Shown: positions 51,301 to 63,887 of the stretch, piece by piece
Layout of the letters: each line of letters starts with the position of its first letter
How positions within the stretch are numbered: the first letter of the stretch is position 1
Assembly (NCBI GenBank): GCA_020055645.1
Contig: CM034546.1
Location: 102,424,001-102,488,000, forward strand
From: Tomocerus qinae
Lineage: Eukaryota; Arthropoda; Collembola; Entomobryomorpha; Tomoceridae
DNA: 64,000 bases
Direction of reading: 5' to 3'
Notes under the pieces: model-generated
What the model was told of the DNA's origin: nothing
Seen by the model: only the letters and a program-made list of their open reading frames with translations
Databases searched by the model: none
Translations under genes and position numbers: made by a program

Positions 51301-54300
51301 AAGATAATGAAACAACTTACAAGTTAGCCAATGGACTTGTAGAGTGTGGAGGACTGAGCGTCATTTTGAGCGCATTAGAAAACTTGATGAACCAACAATC
51401 TGCTTTATCCCGGGCTAAGCCTTTAATAGCTGTAATTTTGAAACTTCTCGGATATTGCGTTAAGATTAAGAATGGTCGACAAGCCTTAGTCAGCCCAAGT
51501 TTAGATGCGGTACGGACGTTGTTACCAGTACTACAACTTTGTCTTGATCATGATCTCACCTGTATTCAAGGTTCTTCTGGAGTCGTCCATTTGAGTGACC
51601 AAGTCTTAGAGGTAAAGTTTTATTTTTTGGAAGGGTTTAAGTTTTGAAAGACATGATGTAGGGCAATCAATTAAATACAAATAATTTGTCGGGAGGTTCA
51701 ATGACAATTGTATCTATGGAGGAGGCGAAATAATCTATATTTGTTTATGGTGTAATTCATATGCAGGATTTATTATAATTAATTGTCTCTGCAGATTTTG
51801 GACACTGTGCTGACTGATGCATGTGCCATGGACAACAATCACTTCGCCAGTTTCGCCATGTCTAGAGGCTCTATTGAAGATGTTCGGAATTTATTGCAGT
51901 TATCAGGTAGTTTAGCCGTTTTATGAATTAAAATATCATATTGCAAACACAATACTACCGATTTTAATTAGTAACAATTTTCAATTTTTACAGACAAACT
52001 CAAAAGCAGACAGGCAGCTATATCCATGCATTTTAAAGTTTTAGCTGGTCTTACTTATACAGACAAAGTCAAAATGAACCTTATCTTCGACAGTTTCAAA
52101 GATTGTTGGGACTTTTTTAAGTTTGATGATGACCCCAATGCAGAATTTTCCACAAAGGTAAATACGTTATCTTTAGGATCTGTTTTATAGTTCAATTAAA
52201 AATTTTCATTGTGAAGTAGCCGAATTAAAGCTTCTAGAAATGTCTTATTTATGATTTATTTTTTCAACAATTGAATGGTATGATTACAGCTTGAACATGT
52301 ATGTGCTCTCGTGTCCAATGTGCAAGCTGGTCCGTTTGGAGGTTCTTTTAAGGATTTAGCTATTGAACGGAAAGTTTTGGAAACTTGTTTGGATTATATT
52401 AAAAAACGTGCGCCGAACTTATCTCCTCCACTTGGACGACCAGATTCAGACGAATGGAAAGAAATGGTATCGCGACCAGCTTTGAAATATGTACTGAGAT
52501 TACTCGGAGGCTTTGCAAATAACGATCATATTCTTAGTCAGGTAAGCAAAATTTCTTGGGATTCTAACTAAATGCTATAATTAAAAGTTACGAGACATTA
52601 AATAGGATTAATTTTTAATTTTATTTACAGGAAGAAATCGGGAAGGAATGTATATTTGTAATTCATCAGCTTGAGCAAGTTTCCTCTGACGAACATGTAG
52701 GCTCTTTAGCCGAAAATGCTTTAGAAGCATTGAGATCTCACGAAAAGGTTAACCTTTTTTGTTTTATTAATTGCTTGAAATTTTTCAAAACTTCGATTTT
52801 TAAAATCAAGTGAATAAGTTGTAGATTGTAAGTGGAAACTTTTTTGTGCTTTAGATATGGAAGGAAGTGGAAGGAGCACGTCGGGCCACCAGAGAAGAAA
52901 AGAAAAGAATGGCAATGGCGATGCGACAGAGACAGCTGAACACAATGGGTATGAAAACGAATGAAAAGGGGCAAGTAACAACAGCCGTGTCCACCATCCT
53001 GGATCAAATGGAAGACCTAGCTGAAGAAACTGGGCTTATTTGTGTGATATGCCGGGAGGGTTATAAATACCAGCCTACAAAAGTGCTCGGGATATACACA
53101 TTCAGTAAGCGATGCATTGTGGAGGAAGTTGAGACTAAAAGCAGAAAGACCTACGGATATTGCACCGTGTCACATTTTAATGTTGTACACGTAGACTGCC
53201 ATATGGCCGCCATCAGGTACAATTTTCCTCTTTATGGCATATCATCGAAAAACATATTAATTACGAACAAAGATAAAAGATTACAAAAAAATAACTTTTC
53301 CTACTTTTATTATTAGAAAAAATATTTTCTATTGATTGAGAATTTATAATTTCAAAAGAAGATTATTGGATTATATAAAGTGAGTACCTAATGTTTATTT
53401 AGATTGGCTCGGTCGAGAGATGAATGGGAGTCAGCGTCTTTGCAAAATGCTAACACGCGGTGCAATGGTTTAATTCCTCTTTGGGGAAATCAAGTGCCCG
53501 AGTCTGCATTTGCAGCTTGTTTAGCTCGCCATAATGCTTATCTTCAAGAAGCAACTGGTCATCGAGATGTGGGCTTTTCTTCTGGAGTCCACGACATAAA
53601 ACTACTTCTACTGAGATTTGCGGAGGAGAAAAGTTTCCATGAAGACACTGGTGGTGGTGGCCCCGAATCTAACATGCATTTAATACCGTATTTATTTCAC
53701 ACCGCCCTGTACGTCCTGAATACAACTAGAGCTGCTACTAAAGAGAGCAACTCTGTGGACAAATTTCTTTTTGCCTCACACACTAGCTGGAAAGAAGATG
53801 CCTTTGCTGTTGAAGGGAGCTACTATCACTTGGTAGTTTCCTTAATGGTCCATCAACCAGACAAGTATGTTCCCCCTCATAGATTTCTAATAGGACCACT
53901 ATATTGTTATTTTAACACTAGACTACAATTTTAATAGTAAACTTTGTATGGCATTGTCCTTGTCTATTATGTTGGACTGGTGTAAAAAATGTAAATTTTT
54001 ACAGGTGGATGGAAAATCGTGTCCTTTGGTTGAAAAGGGTATTGGGACTGTGTGGAATTCGTTCGAAACAATTGGGAGCTAGTGGGTTTACTCAATACAG
54101 GGCTGGCCTCATATTTTTGTCACTGATTCATGGATTGTACACTATTGTATTTAAGGTTCGTAAACTACACTCATCACCCTAATTTAATAAAATTGCAGCA
54201 AAACAAATTAAGAATGAAAAAGAGCAATTACGACTACCATACCACTACTTTTATTGTAGTTTTCATAGTATTTCTTTTCATCATTTGATAAACAAGCATT

Positions 54301-54636
54301 ATTAGACATTGTCGTATAATTTTCCTTGCAGGATGTATCGGGCTCTGGTGAATGGCCATCGATATTAGCAGATTACATAAGAAAAAATGATGAACCATTG
54401 GTAAAGTCTACCACAGCATTATTAAATTTGTACCAGCAAAAGCTTCTCACGGCGCAATCGATACCACAGTTTTTGGAGATTCTCGGTATGTTAGTTTACA
54501 GTAGGGATGAAATGATACTGTCAATTGTTTATAATATGCTAATTGTTGAAAATACTGTTGAATAGGACTTAGCGAGCACCCTGACTTAAAGGATGTGAGC
54601 GGTTTCACTTCGGATCTATGGAACACGATTGTCTGA
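33309..54636 (+). CDS. UBR4: E3 ubiquitin-protein ligase UBR4 (pushover), complete
   Basis: Thirty-two exons: 33309-33430, 33532-33644, 34134-34267, 34406-34645, 34761-35288, 35407-35945, 36032-36119, 36196-36468, 36585-36753, 36873-40270, 40420-40923, 41004-42447, 42552-42843, 42915-43055, 43148-43337, 43448-45421, 45518-46279, 46353-46550, 47821-48928, 49156-49393, 49477-49717, 49841-50290, 50385-51611, 51795-51906, 51994-52157, 52290-52541, 52631-52747, 52855-53216, 53403-53864, 54005-54155, 54332-54485, 54566-54636. All phases close, giving 5,405 residues (human 5,183). Landmarks: an acidic run (about 589-614), the UBR box (from Cys1805), a beta-rich region starting [16 protein letters not shown], a UIM-like ELAIALSLQ (about 2980), a Cys-rich knuckle (about 3811-3860) and the hemi-RING (Cys5069 to His5122). 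UBR4 reads N-degrons and marks targets for proteasome or autophagy; the fly orthologue is poe. The intron before exon 19 holds repeat copy B. Confidence 0.95.
40076..40270 (+). other. UBR box of UBR4
   Basis: The reading [20 protein letters not shown] is followed by [20 protein letters not shown], then [17 protein letters not shown] and DGTC, about residues 1805-1867. All expected zinc-binding Cys and His are visible. The domain recognises destabilising N-termini. It is encoded at the end of the 3.4 kb exon, with [11 protein letters not shown] following in the next exon. Confidence 0.9.
46760..47749 (+). repeat. AGCTCGCCTG repeat family, copy B, inside a UBR4 intron
   Basis: It begins TTTTTAGCTCGCCTGAATAA, followed by a GTCCGTCCGTACGTCC run, GGACCACTGACGATCCCTAT and GCGCGCTCACTTTGTCTTCA. 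From about 47200 to 47590 it has imperfect tandem units around TTTTGATACTCAATATTAAT. It ends TACTCAGGCGAGCTTCTGTT, ACGGCTTGCTGTAGGTTTTA. It fills most of the 1,270 bp intron before exon 19 in the sense orientation, ending about 70 bp before the acceptor. Confidence 0.75.
53038..53216 (+). other. C-terminal hemi-RING zinc domain of UBR4
   Basis: The reading [19 protein letters not shown], then IYTFSKR, and [14 protein letters not shown] keeps the pattern of human UBR4 ([20 protein letters not shown], then HYDCHLAA). This is the catalytic region that recruits the E2 enzyme in vertebrates. Strong conservation suggests an active ligase. Confidence 0.85.
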
Positions 54637-57600
54637 CCCTCAGCCTCGTCTTCTACCCAAAATTCTTCACGAAGGGTAGAAATAGGAGGTGTAATTGCAA
54701 AATGTTTAAGAAATATGTGTAACTATTAATATGTCCGGGAAAAGAAGATTGATTATAGTGGGAAATAAATTAAAACGCACCTCTTACAATCAAATGTTAG
54801 CGACTAGTAGTGGAAGATAGCTGCATGACATTTACTATTGTATAATTGGCAAAAGTATCCCTAATTTAATATAGTAAATGATAAATAATAAGTGTCTATC
54901 TCTAATGATATGTGAATTGAATCAAAAATGTATCACATCTAAAACCTCTCTTTGAGTAGAAATTGTACATTGTAGCGTACGATACTCCAAGTAACCAATG
55001 AACTCTTAATCATAGGTTACGTTCTACTACTATTAATTGTTAATCTTGTCAAGCTATGAAATTAAATTGTTTGAGGTTTACTTACCTGTTAAGTTGATAT
55101 AATTTTACTAAAATCTAGATTTCCTTTTAGTGTAATGCATGAAGTAATAGCATGTAAAAATACATATTATGATTATTACTGAAGTAGTAATAATTTAGAA
55201 TTTAGGCTGTTGATTTTATAATAACAGCACAAAGAAAATTAGCTAGGATTGATAATCTTTCCGAACTCTAGTCTCCTTTCTCTACTATCAGCACTACATG
55301 AATAGATTGTCTCAAGAACTGCTATTAGTAAGTATGGCTCTAAAAAGGCCAAGATGGGTTTCAGTTGGACGACCCCTACTAGGACACTTGTCTCCTAATA
55401 ATTAAGTAACTACTTATCTTAATCAGTAGATACTCGATAAAATTACGTAATAAATGTGTATCGTAAAATCGGACTGTTAAAATATTCTTGACTTTTCCTC
55501 ATGTAGTTAATAATGATTAATGTTTCTTCACTCATCCAAGAGATCATGATCAGTCTCTGCTTATGCATTGAAAAATATACTTACATAATTTATAGCTTTA
55601 GCCTTAGGTAACGTAACATAATGTTTGAATTCAATAAAGCAAACTACAAAATCTTTACTTGTACGATTTTACTTTTATTTCTTCATACTAAACTAGTAAG
55701 TCTTCTACTGCACTCCATTTGAGTTGATTCATAACATTAACATCATTTATTACCATTACGAACGATAACCATCGGGAAATTAACCACAAATCACTTTAAT
55801 TAAACTGTAAAGACAATGACAACAATAATTACGCTTTTTACCATCAGTTACTAATTTTAACCCATAATTTCTCTTGCACTTTCTCTTGTACATGAAATTC
55901 AACTAGCCAATTAGCATATGAGTAGTAATTTTAACATCTTTTCATCCGATTCAATTAATATTAGAAAATAAGTTCATTTTGGTCTACATAAACAATTTAT
56001 CGTATTTATCTCAATAAAGATGGTTAAATTAAGTTAGATGAAATAGGCTCACATATTATAATATAAGTAGTACATTTGCTTGAATTATCATGATGATAAT
56101 CATGAATTCTGAACTTTCTCACATTTTTATTTACCCGATTCCTTGAAGGATTTAGTATATTATTTGCATAGAGTACAGTAGTACGATTTATTCTCTTTCC
56201 TATCTAATGTAGTAATAAGTAAAGATCACTTGAGTTCATCATTATTTCCTGCAATTTTATCTGCATTTCTACATTAAGTGTCACATCAATTGTTCTGCCT
56301 TCTCAAATTCTACAAATCCCAATTAACAACGCAATACTACGCAGTACAGTACACAATACACACAATGATAACAATAATGACTCCATGTTGAATAAGTTTC
56401 TCAAAGTTCCTCTTCGTATTGGGCCTTTATAAGGAATTAAATGCCCTTTTCGAGTAGATCACTTTAAGGAACTTATAAACAAACATTTCAGAGTCTTTAC
56501 ATAGCTATTGTAGTTGTATGCACAATGCAAGTATCCAAATATTTTGGATAAAAATCATTAGCTACTAAGACGATTTTAGTAGCGACGACTTACGTAAGTT
56601 TAAGTATACCTGCAAATGATGCCTATATAGCAGAGGTACTTAAGGGAAGTACGTAAATAGAATACGTATTATACATGGAATATATTTTTTGCTACTACCC
56701 GATTCCTTTTTACTACCATCACTAAATATTTTTAGTTAGATCTGAGTTCAATGCTCTATTTAGAAATTAAAATCAGTTAGGTAACCCATATTATCTTTTA
56801 CTCTATGGTATGTAGCACAACGGTCTTAATTTAGCATAAATCCTTATCATCCCCTATAAATACCTACTTTATCAAACTTTTAATACGAATACGTGAACAA
56901 TGTATCACTATTGGAAAACTGGTATGTAAAGGTTTCTACAATCATTATGTTTACGTTATAACTACACTAAAGTTGTAAATGTATTATAAGAATATAAGGA
57001 ATGGGTAGCCTGTGATAATTAATGACCTTATTATTATATACTATTAGATCATAATGATTACACTAATGGGACAACAAAGGGTAACATATCTACTCTTGCG
57101 TCTATCAGGGTTATTAAGCCTTAAACAAAAACACTAATCCCCAGTATCCGCCTGCTTTGAGTTAACTTTAGCAAACTTTTTCATTTCACTTCCAATGTAA
57201 TTCTCAACATTTATTATCAAATTCCAGCAATCACTTAGAACGAATAACCATGTCCCATTGGCTAATTTAATGCGCTAGAAGAAACGGCTGTAAATTATGT
57301 CCCCAAACTCCTATTGCAGTAAAAATTGGAAATTAATACAATTTTTTACATGCCTATTTCAATATGGACCAATGAAACGTCCAAACGATTGGGCTAAACA
57401 AAGGATAGTCGCATTCAGAATCATGAAGAGGATGTAATTAGAGTATTAGTTAATTTAAGAATTTTAGGTCTATTATGCAGTATGTAGCTAATGATCAGAG
57501 AAAATCAAATAAATCAGGATGAATGCAAGGAATCTACATAATAGGCAGTATAAAGGTTGTAGTAGGCGAAATAATAATCCTACCAAACAATCCAATTGCC

Positions 57601-59422
57601 ATTTGGATTGTGGCCAACCCGCCCCACTACCACTGCCAATGTTTTCCTATTATTGACTGCAACAGTTTATCTGCCTAACAGAAATGGATAAATGCAGGGT
57701 TTAATTTTGTCATAGGATAGGACATAACATAACATATTTTCAGCATTAGGACAGGTTATGTATGTACTGTTAGATATTGTGTTGTTAATTTATTTTAGAT
57801 GTTTTACAAACAGTAAAATTATTATTTTGCTATTATTTTAATTGCGTTCGGATAGTTCACTGAATCTTGAGTCTTTATCTTATTGTTAGTTGAGTCGACT
57901 TTCGTGATGGAATTTGGAATTGAACCAGTTCTAATTGCGAGATTATTAAAACTTGTTTGCGTCTGTTATAAATTAATTTTAGTAGCTAAAGTCGGAGTTG
58001 TACACTATTGCAATTTCGCCAGTTACATAAATACGTACCTAATTTACTATGTCGATTTTTATACACTTGATAGAAAGAATAACAGCAAATGCTATTGAAA
58101 CATTGAAAGCTATCCCTTTTAGATACTTCAACGTGTAAAATGTGTTTCTTTGATTTCTTAAATTGGCGTTAGTAGGATGGGCATCATAATATTATACAGG
58201 TACCTACAGCTATTATAACTATCATATTTAAACGGGGGAAAATGATTAATCTATTTGACTATGTGTTGTGTTGTAATCTTGACCCAAAACTTTTTGCTAC
58301 TTATTATTGTGATGTCAGTGATTGAGAGATGTTTTTATTTATTATAAATTCAAGTCGGAGATGAATCTGATGTTTAAATTCAAAACTGTTAGCCTGTGAA
58401 AATAGAAAAAAGCTGGAAAGGGATTGACGTGATGTACATATCTGTTTTAGAAACCATCATAGTAAATATTATTACCAAAAAAGTTGACGTAGATTCACTG
58501 GTTTAAAGCCTTAACTTAAGTAACATGTGATGTTGTAATATAAACCTTCAATCTAAAAATATTAAATTGGCCTGATTAAGAAAAAGAAAATTCCCCTCCG
58601 CAATTAGTTATTGTTATTATTATTCAAGCAAATGGCTCAACGAATACTGGCGACAAAAAACCTGTAAATTGCACATTTTAACTAACCTATATCTTCTGAC
58701 TCTTTCACCTCTTATTAACGATAAAACTGAGAGACATAGGTAGACGCAGATAAAATATTGTTATTAGAATTCTGGATTAAGTTACTTAGAGTGATAGTTT
58801 TAACATAATTTTGCTGTTTAAAAAAGGATACTAATAAAATGTTGCTGTTAATCATTTTTCATAATATACTGCATAGAGTTTTGCATCTTGAATAGTGAAA
58901 AGATTTTGTATCATTAATGTATTAAGATTTGACACCGTACGTATACGAATGACAAATGAATTTTACAGATACACTATAGTTATAGTTATTTCTGCCAAGG
59001 GTGTTGCTACTTTGGTTAACAAGCATTTTATCGTAATAACTCTAGCTTACTATTATATATACAGAAAAAAACGTTATATACACAGGCACTTAATAGCCCA
59101 ATAAAATAGTTTATACAACCGACCATTCTCATCAGTACGACTTTTGCAGTAGGATAGTATCATTGTTATTTACATTTACAGTTAGCCTACTTAAATTTTA
59201 TTAATACAGAACCGTGCAATTTGAATTGAGAGGTACGTTACTTACTTGGTATTGAATTGTGGTGGTTCGTAGAGATTGTTTACTGAAACTGGTTTATATA
59301 CAAGATAAGAGGATTTTACGATACTTTGCTTAACGGGTTAAAAGGACTTTTCGATTTTTATACACTCACAAGTTGTATTACTATGTATTATATTAATTAC
59401 TATTTAATTGACCATCTATCAG
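54637..59422. other. Intergenic stretch between the 3' ends of UBR4 and Mo25
   Basis: The two genes converge here. The sequence is AT-rich, unusually even, and free of any frame resembling a protein family; frames at 57883-58098 and 58895-59104 look like chance. Parts will be 3' UTR of both genes. I see no repeat family in it. Confidence 0.5.
54764..54769 (+). terminator. Candidate UBR4 polyadenylation signal
   Basis: AATAAA 128 bp after the stop. A second AATAAA at about 55632 could end a longer form. Confidence 0.4.
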
Positions 59423-60771
59423 CTACTGATCAGGTATGGGTTTGAGTTCTTTTATTTGTTTGATGAGGTAGGCTTTCTCATCATTAAACTGCTCATCTTC
59501 TGAACGATCTTCGTGAAATTTCGTAAGGAAATCGACAAGTTTTTCTTGGTTTCGGAGCAAAATATCCAATATGGGCTTGGGTTTGTTGGGGTTTGCCACA
59601 AACACCTAATCATAATTATCCTTCGTTACTCTTTGATTCAATAATAATTCATCATTTACTTATAACAAATTAATTAGCTTACCTTGAAAACGTGGAAGGC
59701 TTCGAATTGTATGTTTCTGGATTTCTCTTTCAACATATTCATCATCAGTTTTAGGTTGTCTGGGTTGGAAATGTATCGAGTCATCACCTATACACAAGGA
59801 TTACAAAATTATTTTTGCTAGAGACGATATTATACTTTTATATCTAGCACTTATTAACACTTATATATAGAGTTACATACTGTGAAATTGTGTCTGTCGA
59901 GAAGAAGCTCTCCCAACAATTTTAGACTCTGTCGACGCGTGACATAGTTTTCTGAGTTGAGCAGCTGCTGGTAGTGATTGAAGACTTTGTCATAGTTAGC
60001 CTCCAGGAACTCTGCACTAAGAAGTTTATGCCTCGTCAATAACTCTTTGAAGGTAGAGAAGGCATCTGAGGCGATATCAAATGTTGACACTTCAACGTAT
60101 TCGAAAAATTTGTAGAAATCCTCCGACTGAAGAACTATTTTGGCCAATGCTTCATATCGTGCACATTCTCGAAGCATTGTGCCACAATTCAGGGCTATAT
60201 CTTGATGCTCATAACTGAAAAACAAAAGTAGAATCATTTTTGTTAATCCAACTTGACTAGATTGCTAACATTTTTATTAGAGCCTTATAATTCACTTACC
60301 CCGAAATAAGGGTAAAAAGAATCTCCGGCTTGGTGCAAATATACTCCACAGTAGGAGACCGAGTTCCTATGTGTCTCCTGAGGATATTGTTGAAAATCTG
60401 GGCAACATCTTTCTTTCCCTATAACAAAATACAATTTTCAGGTAGTTTAGTTATTTCTGAGAAAACGGTTTAACAATATGCTAGTCTGTCATCACTAGTA
60501 CCTCGAACTCAATGCGAGAAAGATTGTTGATGAGGAGTAACAGAAGGTTCGTGTTGTAAAGCTCTTGTGAAAGTTGGGCAACCAAAATCTCAGTCTGTTG
60601 CTCAGTATCTGCAGATCCAAAAAGGATGCCTTTCACTGCACTTAGCTGTTTAGAAACTTCCTCTTGAGCCTTTTCTGCTTTCTTATCACCTCGCTCCAGA
60701 GCCGTTACAGCTTCCTTAAGGGCTTTTACCACTTCTGCTGGATTCTTTTGCGTCCTTCCAAAGAGTGGCAT
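59423..60771 (-). CDS. CAB39: Mo25 / calcium-binding protein 39, complete
   Basis: Five coding exons on the minus strand, 60771-60502, 60418-60300, 60214-59881, 59787-59683 and 59605-59423, join in phase and give 336 residues (human CAB39 341). The protein starts [20 protein letters not shown]. It keeps [79 protein letters not shown] and [19 protein letters not shown]. Mo25 is a cytoplasmic helical-repeat scaffold that stabilises the active state of STRAD-LKB1 and of the MST/OSR1 kinases. The start is the family's start, 15 bp after an acceptor (actttag) ending at 60787, so the leader is spliced. The high identity is normal for this very conserved family. Confidence 0.95.
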
Positions 60772-60845
60772 CGTTTCTTAGGGATTCTAAAGTATAAAAA
60801 ATTCATATTAGACACCCAAATGCTTGAATAAAGTGTGATAAAGTG

Positions 60846-60884
60846 ATAAAGTGCACAATTCCATTAAGGAATTGTGCACTTTAT
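60846..60884. repeat. Perfect 17 bp hairpin in the Mo25 leader intron
   Basis: ATAAAGTGCACAATTCC and its exact inverse are separated by ATTAA. No poly-T tract follows. It lies 59 bp upstream of the acceptor before the Mo25 start exon. Confidence 0.75.
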
Positions 60885-63719
60885 AACTCATGAATCATCT
60901 ATACGATCATGACAATGCGCAATTTCCTTCATTTATTAATCAACTAAGTAAAGCATGAATTTTGTGCATAAAAGTAAAACGTTGGCTTCAACACATACCT
61001 AACAATATACTGTTATTTATATGGTCATGGTCAACACATACATCTGAGCCACAAAGGCAAATTTTCTAAGTGAATTCATATCGGAAATAAATGCTTAAAT
61101 GCATTTACATTTGCAAAAATAAAAGCTAACATGCAAACTGCAGCAACTCACATCAGACTTAAACGATATCGATCAAATTTTAAGTTGATATTTATGTTCC
61201 CATCATGATTCACTTGCAAAAACCTTTCAATATAAATGTATCTCTTATTAATAGCAAACGCTTTTCTACAAAACTTTAACTCTCCAAATAAACGATTTCT
61301 AATATATACTTCGCTCACACTTGTTTATAAAAGTTATAGCCACATTTACACTATATGCGTCGAATCGAAATTGAAACTACGAACAAAATGGTTATAAGAG
61401 TTTATGCTGACTTTTAACATTACTTACCATCAGTTCTTTATATAAACATGAAAACTATGTGGTAGGGCTTGTAGATATGGTTTCGTATAAGAAGGAAATA
61501 ATATTATAGCAATTCCTAGTATAATATATGTATAATACCACCACACATGGATTGTGATTATACTAGCACAAAATGTACAGATGTGCTACGAACAGCTTAA
61601 GATTGCAGATCTACTCGTGATCATGTATACTTGTGTATGTGATGCCAATACGGTATGTGTAGTATACTATACACTGTATATAAGTAATAGTGCACCTTAC
61701 TATAAAGGAAGAAGAGGTTGTTATTATGGTTAGCATGTAATATTATAGTATAAAAGATGTAAGTATGAGCACTGTGTACTTACCTCTCAAATAGATGTTA
61801 GAAACTAGAAAGTCGAATCTTGATGTTCTTTGAGTTTGGCTAAATTGTAGCTGAAGATGTATTCAGCACGTATACAAAAATCAAGGTGTAAATAGCACGT
61901 AACGTTCAGTGTAAGAAAATTATTTCGCCTTATTAGTACTAATCAAATGCTAGCACACACAATGATTAGATTACAATACGAATTACAATTTTAATCACTT
62001 GTATGCTAACTGATGAGCCTATTTATGACTTTCAGGAGCTAAACTTGCTTATCGACACGGCTACCGAAGACATTAATAAGAACACAATCAAGTCACTAAC
62101 AAATAGTAAAATTGTCAATTTTTAACCATCACACACCTTCACAATTAGTTTAGTCCACCAACAGTAGAATAATAAATTGAAGCAATTATCTGCGACGAAG
62201 AAAATTGAAATATACACTTAACCAATTGTCCACATAATATACACAAAATGTATGACCATGTACGCTTGGGTTCTTCCTATGCAGAGTAATTAATCTTCCA
62301 TATTATATGTACGTGTCCCTTGTTCATAAATAGTCATCGTAGTTCACAGTGACAATATGGAACAAACGGTTTATCAGTCCGATGACGATTTGTAGAGTTG
62401 GCCACGAAGATGTCGATATAACCAGATGACAATGATAACTTGAGCACGAAGTAGAGAGTTTGTTGAGTTGAGGTTGAGTGTACACTTCAATTCAACATAC
62501 AAACGTTTCTTCAGACACAAACGAGCAGTAAAAGATTTCACAAATCAGTGAACTAGTGTGGATAATTTGAGATCCGAGAATCCGTTCTATATGTGATGTG
62601 AATTCCACGTTATGTTCTGAAAATAATATTTTAGATACCAATTAATATTTATTTCAAACTAAAAGATTCCTTTCAAACAGGAAAATGAGAATCAAATAAG
62701 TACAAATTAGAGTTTTATGCGTTTTGAAATTTTTGGGAGATGTTCCGGTTGTATTCAGAGACTCCAGAGGAAATAGAAAATGGTTTCACTAAAGAAATTC
62801 TTTCACTAAAGGCAAACTAATAAATTATGTACAAACCAAAAATAATCTACGATCACAAATTTTGTAGCAAGCAAGTAATTGCAATTTTAAATTCTTTTCC
62901 AATTGTATTTTCTCTAAGGTTTATTGATTCAATGGAATCAATGTGTGAAAAACTGGAATTTATTGATTTAACTCCTACAAATTTAACCGCAACAAAAGCA
63001 AGTGATGGATTGGAGAGGACTTTCTTAACTAAAACAAATACATAACAATGACATTCAGTCACGAATGAATAATGGATCTGTCAGCAACAAACTCATCGTA
63101 TTGTAATCTTACCAGACAGATCACTTCACTCCTACTACCTCCGTCAGTGTCGTGTTGTAAATCTTTAATATTGTGATAGCACTGCCTGACTCTTTTCTTG
63201 CTCTTTCCTATCCGCAGTTTGGAAACGAAGTGACTCACTCTCACACAAAGTCGTACAGAACAGAAATCCAATTCGAGATCACTTCCAACTCAAACCCAAT
63301 GCAATGTGTCTTAAAACTTACCGCTTTCTCTTCCCTACACTTTTAGCCTACCTTACGGATACCATACCACTCCTTCCGTATCATCATCTGTATCATTATC
63401 ATTAGATTGTAGAATATAGATTCTTCGCACTACCACTTACCACTCGGGGGAAACCCCATTTCTTGGCTCAATTTGCAAGAAACAGTGAATACGAATCTCT
63501 CCTATTCTCTGTGCAAGAAACGGTAAGAAGGGATTAAAGGACGATGACGAGCCGGCCTTAACTTATGCATTGATAATTATTGCTATTTTATGCATGTTAA
63601 GGTTGCGATAAGTTCATGAGTTAACATAGGAGTTCGTACTCCACATCTGTACAAAAATCCCGAGTAAAACTTAACTGAAACAAAAAATGTCAATTGATTA
63701 TGGAAGAACCACTATTAGC

Positions 63720-63887
63720 CTCGGACCCAAGGCTCTTACATCTTCAAAAACTGCTTTTGAAATTGATATTTTTGTTATGTTTTGAAAAAAATTTTGGAAA
63801 TTCGCCAGAAAAACGCGGGATGACTTTGCCTGGCGATTTCATCTAATGCCAGGTAAATACCGACAATCGGGGAGCCTTGGGTCCGAG
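63720..63887. mobile_element. MITE-like element with TCGGACCCAAGGCTC termini
   Basis: A 16 bp perfect terminal inverted repeat (CTCGGACCCAAGGCTC and its inverse) bounds 168 bp of non-coding DNA. No clear target duplication can be read. Confidence 0.6.

Noticed and set aside
57883-59104. Two short frames between UBR4 and Mo25
   Set aside because: Isolated, AT-driven and without family features.
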